Source: Betaproteobacteria bacterium (GTDB taxonomy: Bacteria; Pseudomonadota; Gammaproteobacteria; Burkholderiales; Burkholderiaceae_C). From it: a stretch of DNA of 48,784 nt. The DNA lies in assembly GCA_028870715.1 (NCBI GenBank), contig JAGWOZ010000006.1, positions 1-48,784 of the forward strand, given 5' to 3'. Position 1 is the stretch's first letter. Each line of letters opens with the position of its first letter. Positions 35,691 to 43,880 of the stretch are shown piece by piece. Position numbers and translations under genes: made by a program. A model generated the notes under the pieces. It was not told the DNA's origin, searched no databases, and saw nothing but the letters and a program-made list of their open reading frames with translations.

Positions 35691-35703
35691 TGAATTTATT
35701 TCA
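35691..35703. promoter_or_regulatory. AT-rich inverted repeat upstream of rubrerythrin
   Basis: TGAA-TTTAT-TTCA lies in the 131-base gap between rubrerythrin (leftward) and the small gene at 35760 (rightward). It is in the AT-rich segment expected to hold the promoters. The shape is loosely like Fur/PerR-type sites but too short to assign. Confidence 0.25.
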
Positions 35704-35759
35704 ATGCGTCGATAGTCATTTTGAATCGGCGATCTCTGCAGTCCCTGCCTAGGCCATCC

Positions 35760-36086
35760 ATGCCATCTGAATCGCAATTCGAGATTCCGCCATCATTCAT
35801 CGCCCTTTACGTGGAGCCAGGGCGGCTCAAGCCGCATGCCCCGCGTGAAGTGATCGCCGCGCGCTATGAGTTTTGCGAAGATTTGGCGTCGATGCTCACC
35901 GAGCATGCCGCAGAGATCAAAGGAGATCTCAAGGTTACCGAAGAGGATGTTCTCGTGCGCATTCACCGTGGACTTCTTGCGCAAGCCTCGGGGGTGGACC
36001 CAAAGGAAGCCCAGTGGGTGATCACAAGATTGGCGGAACTGCTCAACTGGCCACGGCTGGCATCGAGCGGCGAGCCGGGCGCATGA
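35760..36086 (+). CDS. Small conserved protein of unknown function
   Basis: A 108-residue soluble protein (MPSESQFEIPPSFIALYV at the start) with an acidic, helical character. The segments LKPHAPREVIAARYEFCEDLA (about 24-44) and VLVRIHRGLL (about 76-85) are the kind conserved in Burkholderiales small proteins sometimes labelled as ATPase with chaperone activity; I see no ATPase motif and do not endorse that name. No signal peptide is present. It diverges from the rubrerythrin operon with 131 bases between the starts, so the two could share a control region. Confidence 0.7.
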   Translation: MPSESQFEIPPSFIALYVEPGRLKPHAPREVIAARYEFCEDLASMLTEHAAEIKGDLKVTEEDVLVRIHRGLLAQASGVDPKEAQWVITRLAELLNWPRLASSGEPGA

Positions 36087-36290
36087 GCATGCCCCAACAC
36101 TCGCGCGTGCCCCCGCAGTGAACCATGCGAAGGCATGGCGCCTAAAGCTGCCACTCTTGGGCTGCGCCGCTGATGCTGGAGACAGGTGTGTGCGGCTCTT
36201 GCCGGCGAGACAAACACGCACAACAAGATGGCGCACTCCGGCCCCTTGTTCGCAGGCGCGAAGGTTGCCGGAAAGCAGGTGATCACGCCA

Positions 36291-36306
36291 ACTGATTTAA
36301 ATCAGT
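36291..36306. promoter_or_regulatory. Perfect 16-bp palindrome, FNR/Anr-like core
   Basis: ACTGATTTAAATCAGT is a perfect palindrome centred 66 bases before the CapA-like start codon. It contains TGAT-N4-ATCA, the core of the FNR/Anr/Dnr consensus TTGAT-N4-ATCAA, but has C/G where the outer T/A should be. It is the only good candidate operator in the 277-base gap 36087-36363, which otherwise holds no gene. An oxygen- or NO-responsive CRP/FNR protein is the best guess. Confidence 0.45.
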
Positions 36307-36363
36307 ATCGCGCCGGCGCGCAGGGCCTAGCCTCACAACGAGGGTGCTCAAGGGATCATTGCA

Positions 36364-37584
36364 ATGGTTGGAATGCAGCAGGCTGCTCCCGTGTCCGCAT
36401 GCGGCGCGGGCCGTTCGAGAGGCGCCGACGCGAGCGTTGGCAGTGGCCCCCTCACGGCCAGTTCCAATTCCCCGGAGCGCGGGCATGTCACGCTATTTCT
36501 CAGCGGCGACGTGATGCTCGGGCGGGGTATCGATCAAATTCTTCCAAACCCCTCCGATCCATGTCTTTACGAGTCTTTCATCACCTCGGCGAAGGACTAC
36601 GTGGCACTTGCCGAGCGTGTCAATGGTCCGATCCCGTCGCCTGTTGACTTCGGCTATGTGTGGGGTGACGCGGCCCACGCACTGGGACTCCGCGCTCCCG
36701 ATCTGCGCATTGTGAATCTCGAGACCAGCATCACAAAAAGTGGCCTGCATGAGCCAAAAGGCATCAACTATCGGATGAACCCCGCGAACATTGCCTGTCT
36801 CAAAGCTATGCGTATCGATTGCTGCGTGCTTGCGAACAACCACGTCCTTGACTGGTCCCAGGCCGGCCTCCTGGAGACACTCGAAAGCTTGGAACGGGCA
36901 AAAATCGCCTACGCCGGCGCTGGCCGCGCGCATGCTGAGGCCGCTTCACCCGCCATTCTCAAGGCCAAGGGCCGAGGAAGGGTGCTCGTGTTCGGCTTCG
37001 GCCTTACCACGAGCGGCATACCGACAAAATGGGCCGCGGGACGGACCAGGGCAGGGGTCAATGTGCTCGATGGAACGTCCGCCAAGGCGATCACTTGCAT
37101 TGCAGACGGGGTGAGATCGCGTAGGCTGCCCGGGGACCTTCTCATTGCGTCGATCCACTGGGGCAGCAACTGGGGGTATGACATCCCGGTTGATCAGAGA
37201 TCGCTTGCCCATGACCTGATCGACACGGCGGGCTTCGACATCGTCCACGGGCACTCCAGCCATCACCCAAAAGGGATCGAGGTTTACCGAGGCAAGCTCA
37301 TTCTCTATGGGTGCGGAGATTTTCTGAACGACTATGAAGGTATCAAGGGGCTAGGGCCGTTCCGGGGTGATCTCGCTGTCGCATATCTCGCGCAATGCTC
37401 CGCTACAACCGGTGATCTTGAAATGCTTTCGCTCCTGCCGTTCCAGATCAGGAATTTCCGACTCACGCAAGCCAATGATGGAGATCGGGCCTGGTTGGCA
37501 ACGACCCTGAACAGGGAAAGCAAAGCATTTGGCACCCAAATCACGCTGGGCCAAGAGGGCGTTCTGACTGCGCATTGGCAATGA
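36364..37584 (+). CDS. CapA-family metallophosphatase-like protein
   Basis: A 406-residue protein of the PGA_cap/CapA fold, related to calcineurin-like phosphoesterases. Motifs in order are LSGDVMLGRG near 44, NLETSIT near 120, NNHVLDW near 159, SIHWGSNWGY near 263, and HGHSSHHPKGIEVYRGKLILYGCGDFLNDYE near 297-327, written here as its conserved pieces HGHS, HHPKG and GCGDFL. CapA proteins take part in poly-gamma-glutamate capsule assembly, but no capB/capC gene is nearby and many lone homologues have unknown roles. The first 35 residues are polar and carry no signal peptide, so the start or the location may differ (an ATG at 36373 is an alternative). Confidence 0.88.
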   Translation: MVGMQQAAPVSACGAGRSRGADASVGSGPLTASSNSPERGHVTLFLSGDVMLGRGIDQILPNPSDPCLYESFITSAKDYVALAERVNGPIPSPVDFGYVWGDAAHALGLRAPDLRIVNLETSITKSGLHEPKGINYRMNPANIACLKAMRIDCCVLANNHVLDWSQAGLLETLESLERAKIAYAGAGRAHAEAASPAILKAKGRGRVLVFGFGLTTSGIPTKWAAGRTRAGVNVLDGTSAKAITCIADGVRSRRLPGDLLIASIHWGSNWGYDIPVDQRSLAHDLIDTAGFDIVHGHSSHHPKGIEVYRGKLILYGCGDFLNDYEGIKGLGPFRGDLAVAYLAQCSATTGDLEMLSLLPFQIRNFRLTQANDGDRAWLATTLNRESKAFGTQITLGQEGVLTAHWQ

Positions 37585-37653
37585 CATACCAGGTGGCAAG
37601 TCGGGTCGCAGCGGTTGGTGCAGCAGCGGATCGAGCGGCTCCGTGGACATGGC

Positions 37654-38046
37654 CTACTTTTCGTTCAACTGCAGGTCCAGCACCCCAGCGTCCTTGCCGT
37701 CCTTGCCGGGGATGGCAACTGTCAGTCGGCTGTCAAGCAACCTGCGCCCGAGCACCCAGTGCTTGTTGTCGAAACTGGCGAATTGGCGATAGGCGTAGAT
37801 ATCGTGCTTGAGCACCACCGTTGCCGTTGATATTGCGGTGTGCGTGAACAGATTGCCTTGCACCACGGTGCGGACCCGCAGCGGCGTGTCAGCCGGGAAA
37901 TGCAGGACGAAGTTGTCGCCCTTCGGAAGCGGTTGGCCAAAGGTGATGATTGGAACCTTGGCCAGATCGGTTTCGGTGGGCGGAATGGTGCCGCAGGCTG
38001 CGAGTGCAAGACACAACGCAGCAACGGTAAGCGACTGACAGTGCAT
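37654..38046 (-). CDS. Putative small lipoprotein
   Basis: A 130-residue protein with a lipoprotein signal peptide: hydrophobic residues 6-16 and the lipobox LAAC with Cys18. The mature part has alternating hydrophobic residues and ends with a DLQLNEK tail, suggesting a beta-rich domain. No family is recognised. AAGGAG lies upstream of the ATG on the minus strand. It converges on the CapA-like gene (69 bases between stops) and its start faces the BlaI-type operon across a 400-base gap. Confidence 0.75.
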   Translation of the reverse strand: MHCQSLTVAALCLALAACGTIPPTETDLAKVPIITFGQPLPKGDNFVLHFPADTPLRVRTVVQGNLFTHTAISTATVVLKHDIYAYRQFASFDNKHWVLGRRLLDSRLTVAIPGKDGKDAGVLDLQLNEK

Positions 38047-38446
38047 GAAACGGACTCCTTATGGGACGAGGTGATCGAGGTGATCGCACGATTTACGAGG
38101 AGGCTGCTTTAAGCCAGGCAATGGCCATCCGGCGCACGTTACCCGTGTGCATCCGAGGGCCGCGGGCATCACGGCTGCCACCGGTCAGGCAGCCGTCGTC
38201 CATCGTGAGATCTACTGCGGCATCGAGCGCCAGCGGCAGCACGGAGGCCGGGCTTGGGCGGGATTTGAGCGGAGAACAGTGGTCAATATCGCCTTCTTTA
38301 GATCCTTGCGATCCCCAATTGATGTTATACGACACCGTTGGCCCTAAATCCTCCGAAAGCGACGTCAATGAGGCGACCCTGACATCCGAATGGCCTGCAC
38401 GCGCGCCCAGCTTGCGGCCTTACGACCTATGTCGTAGCATCAGGCT
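38047..38446. promoter_or_regulatory. BlaI-type operator and promoter region
   Basis: This 400-base gap has no convincing gene. A perfect inverted repeat TACGAC-CTAT-GTCGTA sits at 38421-38436. It has the TAC-N-AC-N4-GT-N-GTA form of BlaI/MecI-family operators and ends ten bases before the repressor ATG. It overlaps the spacer of a possible promoter, TTGCGG (38412-38417), 17 bases, TAGCAT (38435-38440), so binding would block RNA polymerase directly. A transcript from this promoter would begin about at the ATG (38447), hence leaderless or nearly so. A lone half-site TACGAC is at 38328-38333. Confidence 0.65.
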
Positions 38447-38845
38447 ATGCCGAACTTTCGCCTACCCTCCGACGAACTCGAATATTCGGTGCTGTGCGCG
38501 TTGTGGGAGCTGCGCAGCGCCTCGGTGCGCGAACTCCACGAGCGTGTCGGCGCGCCGGGCGGATTGGTCTACACAACGATCGCCAAGGTCGTAGACCGCC
38601 TTCGCGAGAAGGGGTTGATCGATCGCAGCCGTCATCAAGGCGGCGCATTCGTATACGTCCCGGCTGCCGATCGCAGTGCCGTGGAACGAGCACGGGCGCG
38701 GCAGATCGTGAGTCGTTTCCTCGGCCCGGGACCGCGCTCGGCGGTGGCGGCTCTGGTCGAAGCGGTCGACGAGATCGACCCTGAACTGCTCGAAGCACTT
38801 GAGCGCGCAATCCAGGACAAGAAGAGGACGAACCATGGGGCGTGA
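38447..38845 (+). CDS. BlaI/MecI/CopY-family repressor
   Basis: A 132-residue winged helix-turn-helix repressor. The DNA-binding domain spans 1-75: LEYSVLCALWELRSASVRELHERV then the recognition helix GGLVYTTIAKVVDRLREKGLI. The C-terminal part is the dimerisation arm. Members bind TAC-type palindromes and are released by proteolysis (BlaI, MecI) or metal binding (CopY); no CopY-type cysteine motif is present. Its stop overlaps the M56 peptidase start by 11 bases, which supports control by proteolysis. The operator at 38421-38436 suggests autoregulation of the whole operon. Confidence 0.92.
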   Translation: MPNFRLPSDELEYSVLCALWELRSASVRELHERVGAPGGLVYTTIAKVVDRLREKGLIDRSRHQGGAFVYVPAADRSAVERARARQIVSRFLGPGPRSAVAALVEAVDEIDPELLEALERAIQDKKRTNHGA

Positions 38846-39731
38846 AATCTTGCTGACCCTGCTGATCCTGCTGTTTGGAGGCCTCGTCATGCAGCCACTC
38901 GCGCTGTTGCCATGGCATCCGCTGCCCGATACGTCTCCCCGCGTTGCCGAGCGGCGCGCGTGGCTGCAGCTTTGGCTACCCGTGCTTCCCATGTTCGTCG
39001 TGGGAGCTTGGCTGTGCGGGTGGGCCTTGCGTGAGCCGGACCCCGTAAGGGCCCACTTCGACCATGGCATGCTGATCGGCGCGAGCATCCCGTTCGCGTT
39101 GATTGCACTGCGCGCGGCGCTTCGGGCGGCCTGGGTGCTGGTGGGCGCTCCTGTTGAACTTCCCATTTGCACCGCCGGACTGTTGCGCCCGCGCATCCTG
39201 TTCAATCCCTATCTCGCCCGCGCGCTGGATGAGGCGCATGTTCATGCAGCGCTGGAGCACGAGCGCGCGCACGCCCGGCATCGTGACCCCTTGCGCATTT
39301 GGCTGGCGCAGCTAGCCACCGACTTGCAATGGCCATGGCCCTGGGCGCGTGAGCGATTCGAAGCGTGGCTCGAAATCCTGGAGTTTGCTCGCGACGACGA
39401 GGCCCGAAGCCACGGGGCATCAGGCACCGATCTGGCCGCTGCCGTCGTGGCCACCGCCCGGCGCTCGCGTTCAGTGCCGCGAGCTGGGCGCGCAGGATGG
39501 GTACTGGGGGGCGATGCTGCATTGCTGGGCGATTCGCGCTCGCTTCAGGCACGCATTGCGCGGCTGCTGGCGCCGCTGCCCGAGGACTGCGGCTCAGCCG
39601 CGTGTGCGGGCTTGAGCGACCAGACCGCGCTTGCACTCCTCGCTGTCTTGCTGTGCGGTGCGCTTGCCTTGGGCGTCGCGTTCGGTAACGACATCCTCCA
39701 CCCCTTCTTCCTGTGGACATGGAACGCCTGA
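38835..39731 (+). CDS. M56-family membrane metallopeptidase (BlaR1-like)
   Basis: A 298-residue membrane protein. Hydrophobic helices lie near 5-25, 44-64, 77-103 and 268-287. The zinc-protease motif HERAH (HExxH) is near residue 140 in a segment LEHERAHARHRDP typical of the BlaR1/MecR1 peptidase domain. There is no penicillin-binding sensor domain at the C-terminus; the protein ends after the last helix. In the paradigm, the activated peptidase leads to loss of the repressor. What activates this one is unknown, perhaps the pump substrate or envelope stress. It overlaps blaI by 11 bases and the adaptor gene by 13. Confidence 0.88.
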   Translation: MGREILLTLLILLFGGLVMQPLALLPWHPLPDTSPRVAERRAWLQLWLPVLPMFVVGAWLCGWALREPDPVRAHFDHGMLIGASIPFALIALRAALRAAWVLVGAPVELPICTAGLLRPRILFNPYLARALDEAHVHAALEHERAHARHRDPLRIWLAQLATDLQWPWPWARERFEAWLEILEFARDDEARSHGASGTDLAAAVVATARRSRSVPRAGRAGWVLGGDAALLGDSRSLQARIARLLAPLPEDCGSAACAGLSDQTALALLAVLLCGALALGVAFGNDILHPFFLWTWNA

Positions 39732-40801
39732 CTTTCCTCCCTGGGGGGCGCCGCCTGCAAGCGGCGGCAGTGCTTCTCGCCTTCAGCTGCCTGATCGGTG
39801 CCACGGACACAGCCAGCGCGGCCGGTGCCATGGTCAAGCCTTACGTCACCGTACGCGCAAAGGCCGTCTTGCATGCGCTGCAGGCGTATGGGCAGGTCGA
39901 GCCGATTGCCGTCGTGCAGGTGCGCGCGGCAGGTGAGGGGACCTTGAGCGACATGCGGGTGGTGCCGGGCAGTGTCGTGAAGGCGGGCGAAGTCCTGGCA
40001 CGCATCGGCGGTCCCCGCATGCAATCCTTGCTGATCGCGCGTGAACAGGCTCTGCGCAGCGCCACGGCGCGCGAGGACGCGGCGAATAGCGCGCTGCACA
40101 TCGTGCGCCATCAGTTAGCCGTCCAACTCGCCACCCGTCAGGCGGTCGATGCGGCGCAAAGCGATTCGGCGGCGGCACGCGCAGCGGTACGAACTGCGAG
40201 CGCGCAATTACAGGAAATCCACAGCTTGCAGACCGTGCAGGCACCAGCCGCCGGAACGGTCCTCGCGGTCCAGGCAGCCGACGGCGAGCAGCTCGCATCC
40301 GGCCAGAGCATCGTGACCCTGCAGCCGACTGGCAAGTTGTGGGTTCGCGCAGCCTATTACGGCGCTGATGTAGATCTCCTGCACATCGGCATGACCGGTC
40401 GGTTCCAGCCGTCTGGCTATAGGCAACCCGTCCCCGTCAAGGTTGTTGCGCTTTCTTCAGCACTCGCCTCCGACGGAGGCTTGCGCATAGGCCTCGCTCC
40501 AACAACGCCAGGAGTCCCGCGGTGGTGGATCAACGGGCAGTGGGGAAAGCTCACGCTAGAGGGACCCACGACTCAGATGGTCATGGTGCCCACGCAGTCG
40601 CTGATCCTCGATCGCGGCCATTGGTGGGTGCTGTTGCATACGCCAGCGGGGAATAAGCCGCAGCAGGTGGTGCCGGGGCCGACGCACGGCTGGGAAACCG
40701 CGATCGCTTCCGGCCTTGAGCCCGGTCAACTGGTGGTCGCCACCGATGCCTTCCTCGAGTACCACCGCGGCATCGCCAGCCACTACACCCCTCCGGACTG
40801 A
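39719..40801 (+). CDS. RND efflux periplasmic adaptor (HlyD/MFP family)
   Basis: A 360-residue adaptor. Residues 1 to about 34 are a signal peptide ending near SAAGA. The lipoyl half-motifs are GEGTLSDMRVVPGSVVKAGEVLARI near 64-88 and VQAPAAGTVLAVQAADGEQLASGQ near 176-199, flanking a helical hairpin rich in Ala and Gln. The beta-barrel and membrane-proximal domains follow. There is no lipobox. It joins the inner-membrane pump to the outer-membrane channel. No Met- or His-rich metal-binding region is seen. A GTG at 39713 is a possible earlier start. It overlaps the peptidase gene by 13 bases and lies seven bases from the pump gene. Confidence 0.92.
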   Translation: MERLTFLPGGRRLQAAAVLLAFSCLIGATDTASAAGAMVKPYVTVRAKAVLHALQAYGQVEPIAVVQVRAAGEGTLSDMRVVPGSVVKAGEVLARIGGPRMQSLLIAREQALRSATAREDAANSALHIVRHQLAVQLATRQAVDAAQSDSAAARAAVRTASAQLQEIHSLQTVQAPAAGTVLAVQAADGEQLASGQSIVTLQPTGKLWVRAAYYGADVDLLHIGMTGRFQPSGYRQPVPVKVVALSSALASDGGLRIGLAPTTPGVPRWWINGQWGKLTLEGPTTQMVMVPTQSLILDRGHWWVLLHTPAGNKPQQVVPGPTHGWETAIASGLEPGQLVVATDAFLEYHRGIASHYTPPD

Positions 40802-40808
40802 GACCGTC

Positions 40809-43800
40809 ATGGCTTCTGATGTTTCCGTCCCGCGCCTGCTGCGGCGCCGGGTGCTGTGGTTGCTTGTGCTTGGCGCCGTGCTGGCCTGGGCGATCGACGC
40901 CTTCGTGCATACACCGGTCGAAGTGCTCCCCACCTTCAACTTCCCGCAGATCAGCGTCACCGCGCACCTGCCCGGCACGACGGCGACCGAGCTCGAGCAC
41001 CTGGTGGTCCAGCCGCTGGAAAGCCAGATCCTCACCCTCACCGACCTGCGCAGCGTGCGCTCGGTCATGGGCAATGGCACGGCCGAGATCGACGTGCGCT
41101 TCCGTCAGGGAAGCACCGCCCAGGCAGACCTACAGGCCGTCAATGGCGCAATCGAGCGCGCACGCGCTCGGCTGCCATCGCAGGCGCACCCGATCGCCCA
41201 GGTCATGGGCAACGCAATCAACGAAGTGGCCGACTACACGGCACGAATCCCCACCGGCACTGCGCCGGCGCAGGTGCAGCGCTCGGTGCAGGCCAACATC
41301 GCGCCGGCGTTGCGCGCGGTTCCCGGCGTGCAGTTCGTGCATGTGTACGGCGCTGGCGAGGAGGCGCTTTGGATCCAGCCCGATCTCGATGCGATGCGAC
41401 GCTATGACGTCGGCGTCGATGCCATCGTGCAGGCAGTGCGGTCACAGGTCCTCCTCGAGCCTGCCGGCTACCTGACCTTGGGCCACAACGACGTCCTGAT
41501 CGAAGCGCGCAACCTGCCAGTGCACATCGACCAGCTACAAGCCATTTCGGTGGCTACCAAGCGTGGACCGGTGCCGCTGCGCGCGCTAGCGCGTGTCATA
41601 CGCGCGCCCATGCCGACCCATAACGCAGTCAGTCTCGACGGCCGTCCGAGTGTCGCGCTGACCGTGATCAAGCAGCCGGGAGCATCCACCCAGACCGTCA
41701 CGAAGGCGGTGCAGGCCGCTCTCGACCAGACCCTGTCCGAACTCCCTCATGGCGTGCGCTGGGTGCAAACGTACAACCAAGGGCACCTGGTAAGCATCGT
41801 CGGCACCGACCTCGGACGTAATCTTCTGATCGGTGCGTTGCTCGCGGTCGTGATGCTGTTCTGGGTGCTTGGGGCAGGGCGGGGGGTCTTCGTGCTGGCG
41901 TTGAGCATTCCGCTGTCGCTGGCCATCGCCATCGCCGCCCTGCATAGCGTCGGGCAGAGCCTGAACCTGATGACCTTTGGTGCGTTGACCGTGGCAGTGG
42001 GGTTGCTTGCGGACGACGCGATCATCGTTCTGGAGAGCATCTACCACCGCTGGGAAGCTGGCGATGCGCACTGGCAGGGCATCTGGTCGGGGCTGAGGAG
42101 CATTGTGGTTCCCGACATCACCGGCACGCTGACCAATGTGGCCATCTACGTCCCCCTGCTGTTTGTCGGTGGCCTGGTCGGGCTGTTCTTCATTCCATTC
42201 TCCTTGGCGATGATCCTGGCGCTGCTGGCATCGCTGGTGGTTTCGCTGACCCTGATTCCGCTGGGACTTGGCTTCCTTGGCGCGCGCCCGAGTTCGGGAG
42301 CCAGCAGCGGCCAGCGCCTGATGCGCCGCCTGCAGCGTGCCAACGAGCACCTGTTCGACTGGGTCGCGCGCGCGCCTCGCACCAGCTTGGCGATCACCTT
42401 CGCGGTGCTGCTGATCAGCCTGGTTGGCCTCGTGCTGGTACCGATCAATTTTCTGCCGTTGCCCAATGAAGGCGCGTTGCTGGAATCCTTCACGCTGCCG
42501 CCAGGGGCTTCGCTGCTCGACACCCGCGCGGCGGTAAAACACATCTCGGACCAGCTGCTGCGCGATCGGGCGGTGGCGCATGTCTATGCGCGCATCGGCT
42601 CGTCTGCTTCGACCACCTACACCGAGCCTGCCTACGCCGGCGAGATCCAGGTGGCGCTCAAGCCGGGGGTGAGCGTGAACGCGCTCGACGCCATCGGGCA
42701 ACGCATCCAGCGCGAATCGCAGTTGCCTGGCGTGCAACTCGCCGTGGACACACCAACCATTGAGCGCCTGGGCGAAAGCCTGTCGGGCCTGCCGCAGCCG
42801 TTCGTCCTCCACGTGTTCGGCTCCAGCGTGCCCGAGTTGCGCGCGATCGCCGAGCAAATCACTGCACGACTGCGTCGCATTCCGGCGCTCGCCGATGTGT
42901 TCAACAACGACGGCTATCCCGTCACGCAGCTGCAGATCGAACCAGACGCGGAGGCGCTCGCCATCCACGGTCTGACGCCGGCTTCTTTGTACGCGCAGCT
43001 CGATCCGCTGATCGATGGGCAGGTGATCAGCCGTGTACCGCAGGGCAACGTGCCGCTGAGCCTGTACGTCCGCTTGGCCGACGCGCCGGAGCGTTCGATC
43101 GACGAACTTGCGGCCTTGCCCATTCGTACAGGAGGTGGCTGGACACCACTGGGCCAGTTGGCCAAGCTCGAGCTGGTCGCGACGCCGAACCAGATCCGGC
43201 ATATCGCAGGCGCCCGCGCGTTGGATATTCTGGCCACGCCGACCGGACCCCTGGGCAGCACCGAAGCGCAGGCGCGGCGCGCGTTGCAGGGCCTGAAGCT
43301 TCCGCCCGGCTACCGCATTGCCTTCGGCGGCCTCGCGGTCGAACTGGAGCAGGCGGCCATCGGGCTTCTGCTGGCCACCCTGGCGGCCTTCGCCATCATG
43401 GTCGGTATCCTGCTGCTGCAGTTCGACGGGCTGCTGATCCCCGGTATCCTGCTGCTGGAGATTCCGCTGGCCCTCACCGGTGGCGCAGTAGCGCTAGTGG
43501 TCAGTGGCGTGGGCCTGAACGCCACCGGCATGATCGGCTTTCTCACCTTGGTGGGGATCGGGCTGCGGCACTCCATCGTCCTGCTTGATCGTGCCCGTGC
43601 CAACGAGAAAGCGGGCATGCCGCTCGAGGCGGCCGTGCGTGAGGCCATTCAGGTGCGCTTTCGGCCGATTGTGCTGACCGCGGTCACCGCCATCCTGGGC
43701 ATGCTGCCCACCGCGCTGGGCCTTGGCGAGGGCGCAGCGCCCGAGCAGGGGCTGGCGGTGGTGATTCTCGGGGGGCTGCTGTGGAGCGCGCTTCGCAGCA

Positions 43801-43880
43801 CCAATCTGATCCCTGCACTGTATCTGCACTGGCGGCGCAAGCAACTTGTGCGTCAAGCTTCCGCAAAGCAAGCGTCATGA
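40809..43880 (+). CDS. RND-family efflux pump permease
   Basis: A 1023-residue proton-driven inner-membrane exporter with twelve transmembrane helices in two halves, each followed by a large periplasmic loop. Early marks are EVLPTFNFPQISVTAHLPG near 36-54 and the FVHTP start. The TM4 proton-relay region reads VGLLADDAIIVLESIYHRW near 398, with the Asp-Asp pair. It resembles AcrB/CusA-type pumps of the HME/HAE1 borderline; the copper-binding Met triad of CusA cannot be confirmed. The substrate (drug, metal or lipid) is therefore undecided. Its stop overlaps the outer-membrane-factor ATG by four bases. Confidence 0.94.
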   Translation: MASDVSVPRLLRRRVLWLLVLGAVLAWAIDAFVHTPVEVLPTFNFPQISVTAHLPGTTATELEHLVVQPLESQILTLTDLRSVRSVMGNGTAEIDVRFRQGSTAQADLQAVNGAIERARARLPSQAHPIAQVMGNAINEVADYTARIPTGTAPAQVQRSVQANIAPALRAVPGVQFVHVYGAGEEALWIQPDLDAMRRYDVGVDAIVQAVRSQVLLEPAGYLTLGHNDVLIEARNLPVHIDQLQAISVATKRGPVPLRALARVIRAPMPTHNAVSLDGRPSVALTVIKQPGASTQTVTKAVQAALDQTLSELPHGVRWVQTYNQGHLVSIVGTDLGRNLLIGALLAVVMLFWVLGAGRGVFVLALSIPLSLAIAIAALHSVGQSLNLMTFGALTVAVGLLADDAIIVLESIYHRWEAGDAHWQGIWSGLRSIVVPDITGTLTNVAIYVPLLFVGGLVGLFFIPFSLAMILALLASLVVSLTLIPLGLGFLGARPSSGASSGQRLMRRLQRANEHLFDWVARAPRTSLAITFAVLLISLVGLVLVPINFLPLPNEGALLESFTLPPGASLLDTRAAVKHISDQLLRDRAVAHVYARIGSSASTTYTEPAYAGEIQVALKPGVSVNALDAIGQRIQRESQLPGVQLAVDTPTIERLGESLSGLPQPFVLHVFGSSVPELRAIAEQITARLRRIPALADVFNNDGYPVTQLQIEPDAEALAIHGLTPASLYAQLDPLIDGQVISRVPQGNVPLSLYVRLADAPERSIDELAALPIRTGGGWTPLGQLAKLELVATPNQIRHIAGARALDILATPTGPLGSTEAQARRALQGLKLPPGYRIAFGGLAVELEQAAIGLLLATLAAFAIMVGILLLQFDGLLIPGILLLEIPLALTGGAVALVVSGVGLNATGMIGFLTLVGIGLRHSIVLLDRARANEKAGMPLEAAVREAIQVRFRPIVLTAVTAILGMLPTALGLGEGAAPEQGLAVVILGGLLWSALRSTNLIPALYLHWRRKQLVRQASAKQAS

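Noticed and set aside
38093-38368. A 91-codon open frame on the minus strand in the BlaI promoter region
   Set aside because: No ribosome binding site, no domain and low-complexity composition; probably chance.
41586-43202. A 538-codon open frame antisense to the RND pump gene
   Set aside because: Arg/Gln/His-rich shadow translation with no start context or domain; the sense strand encodes a well-conserved pump.
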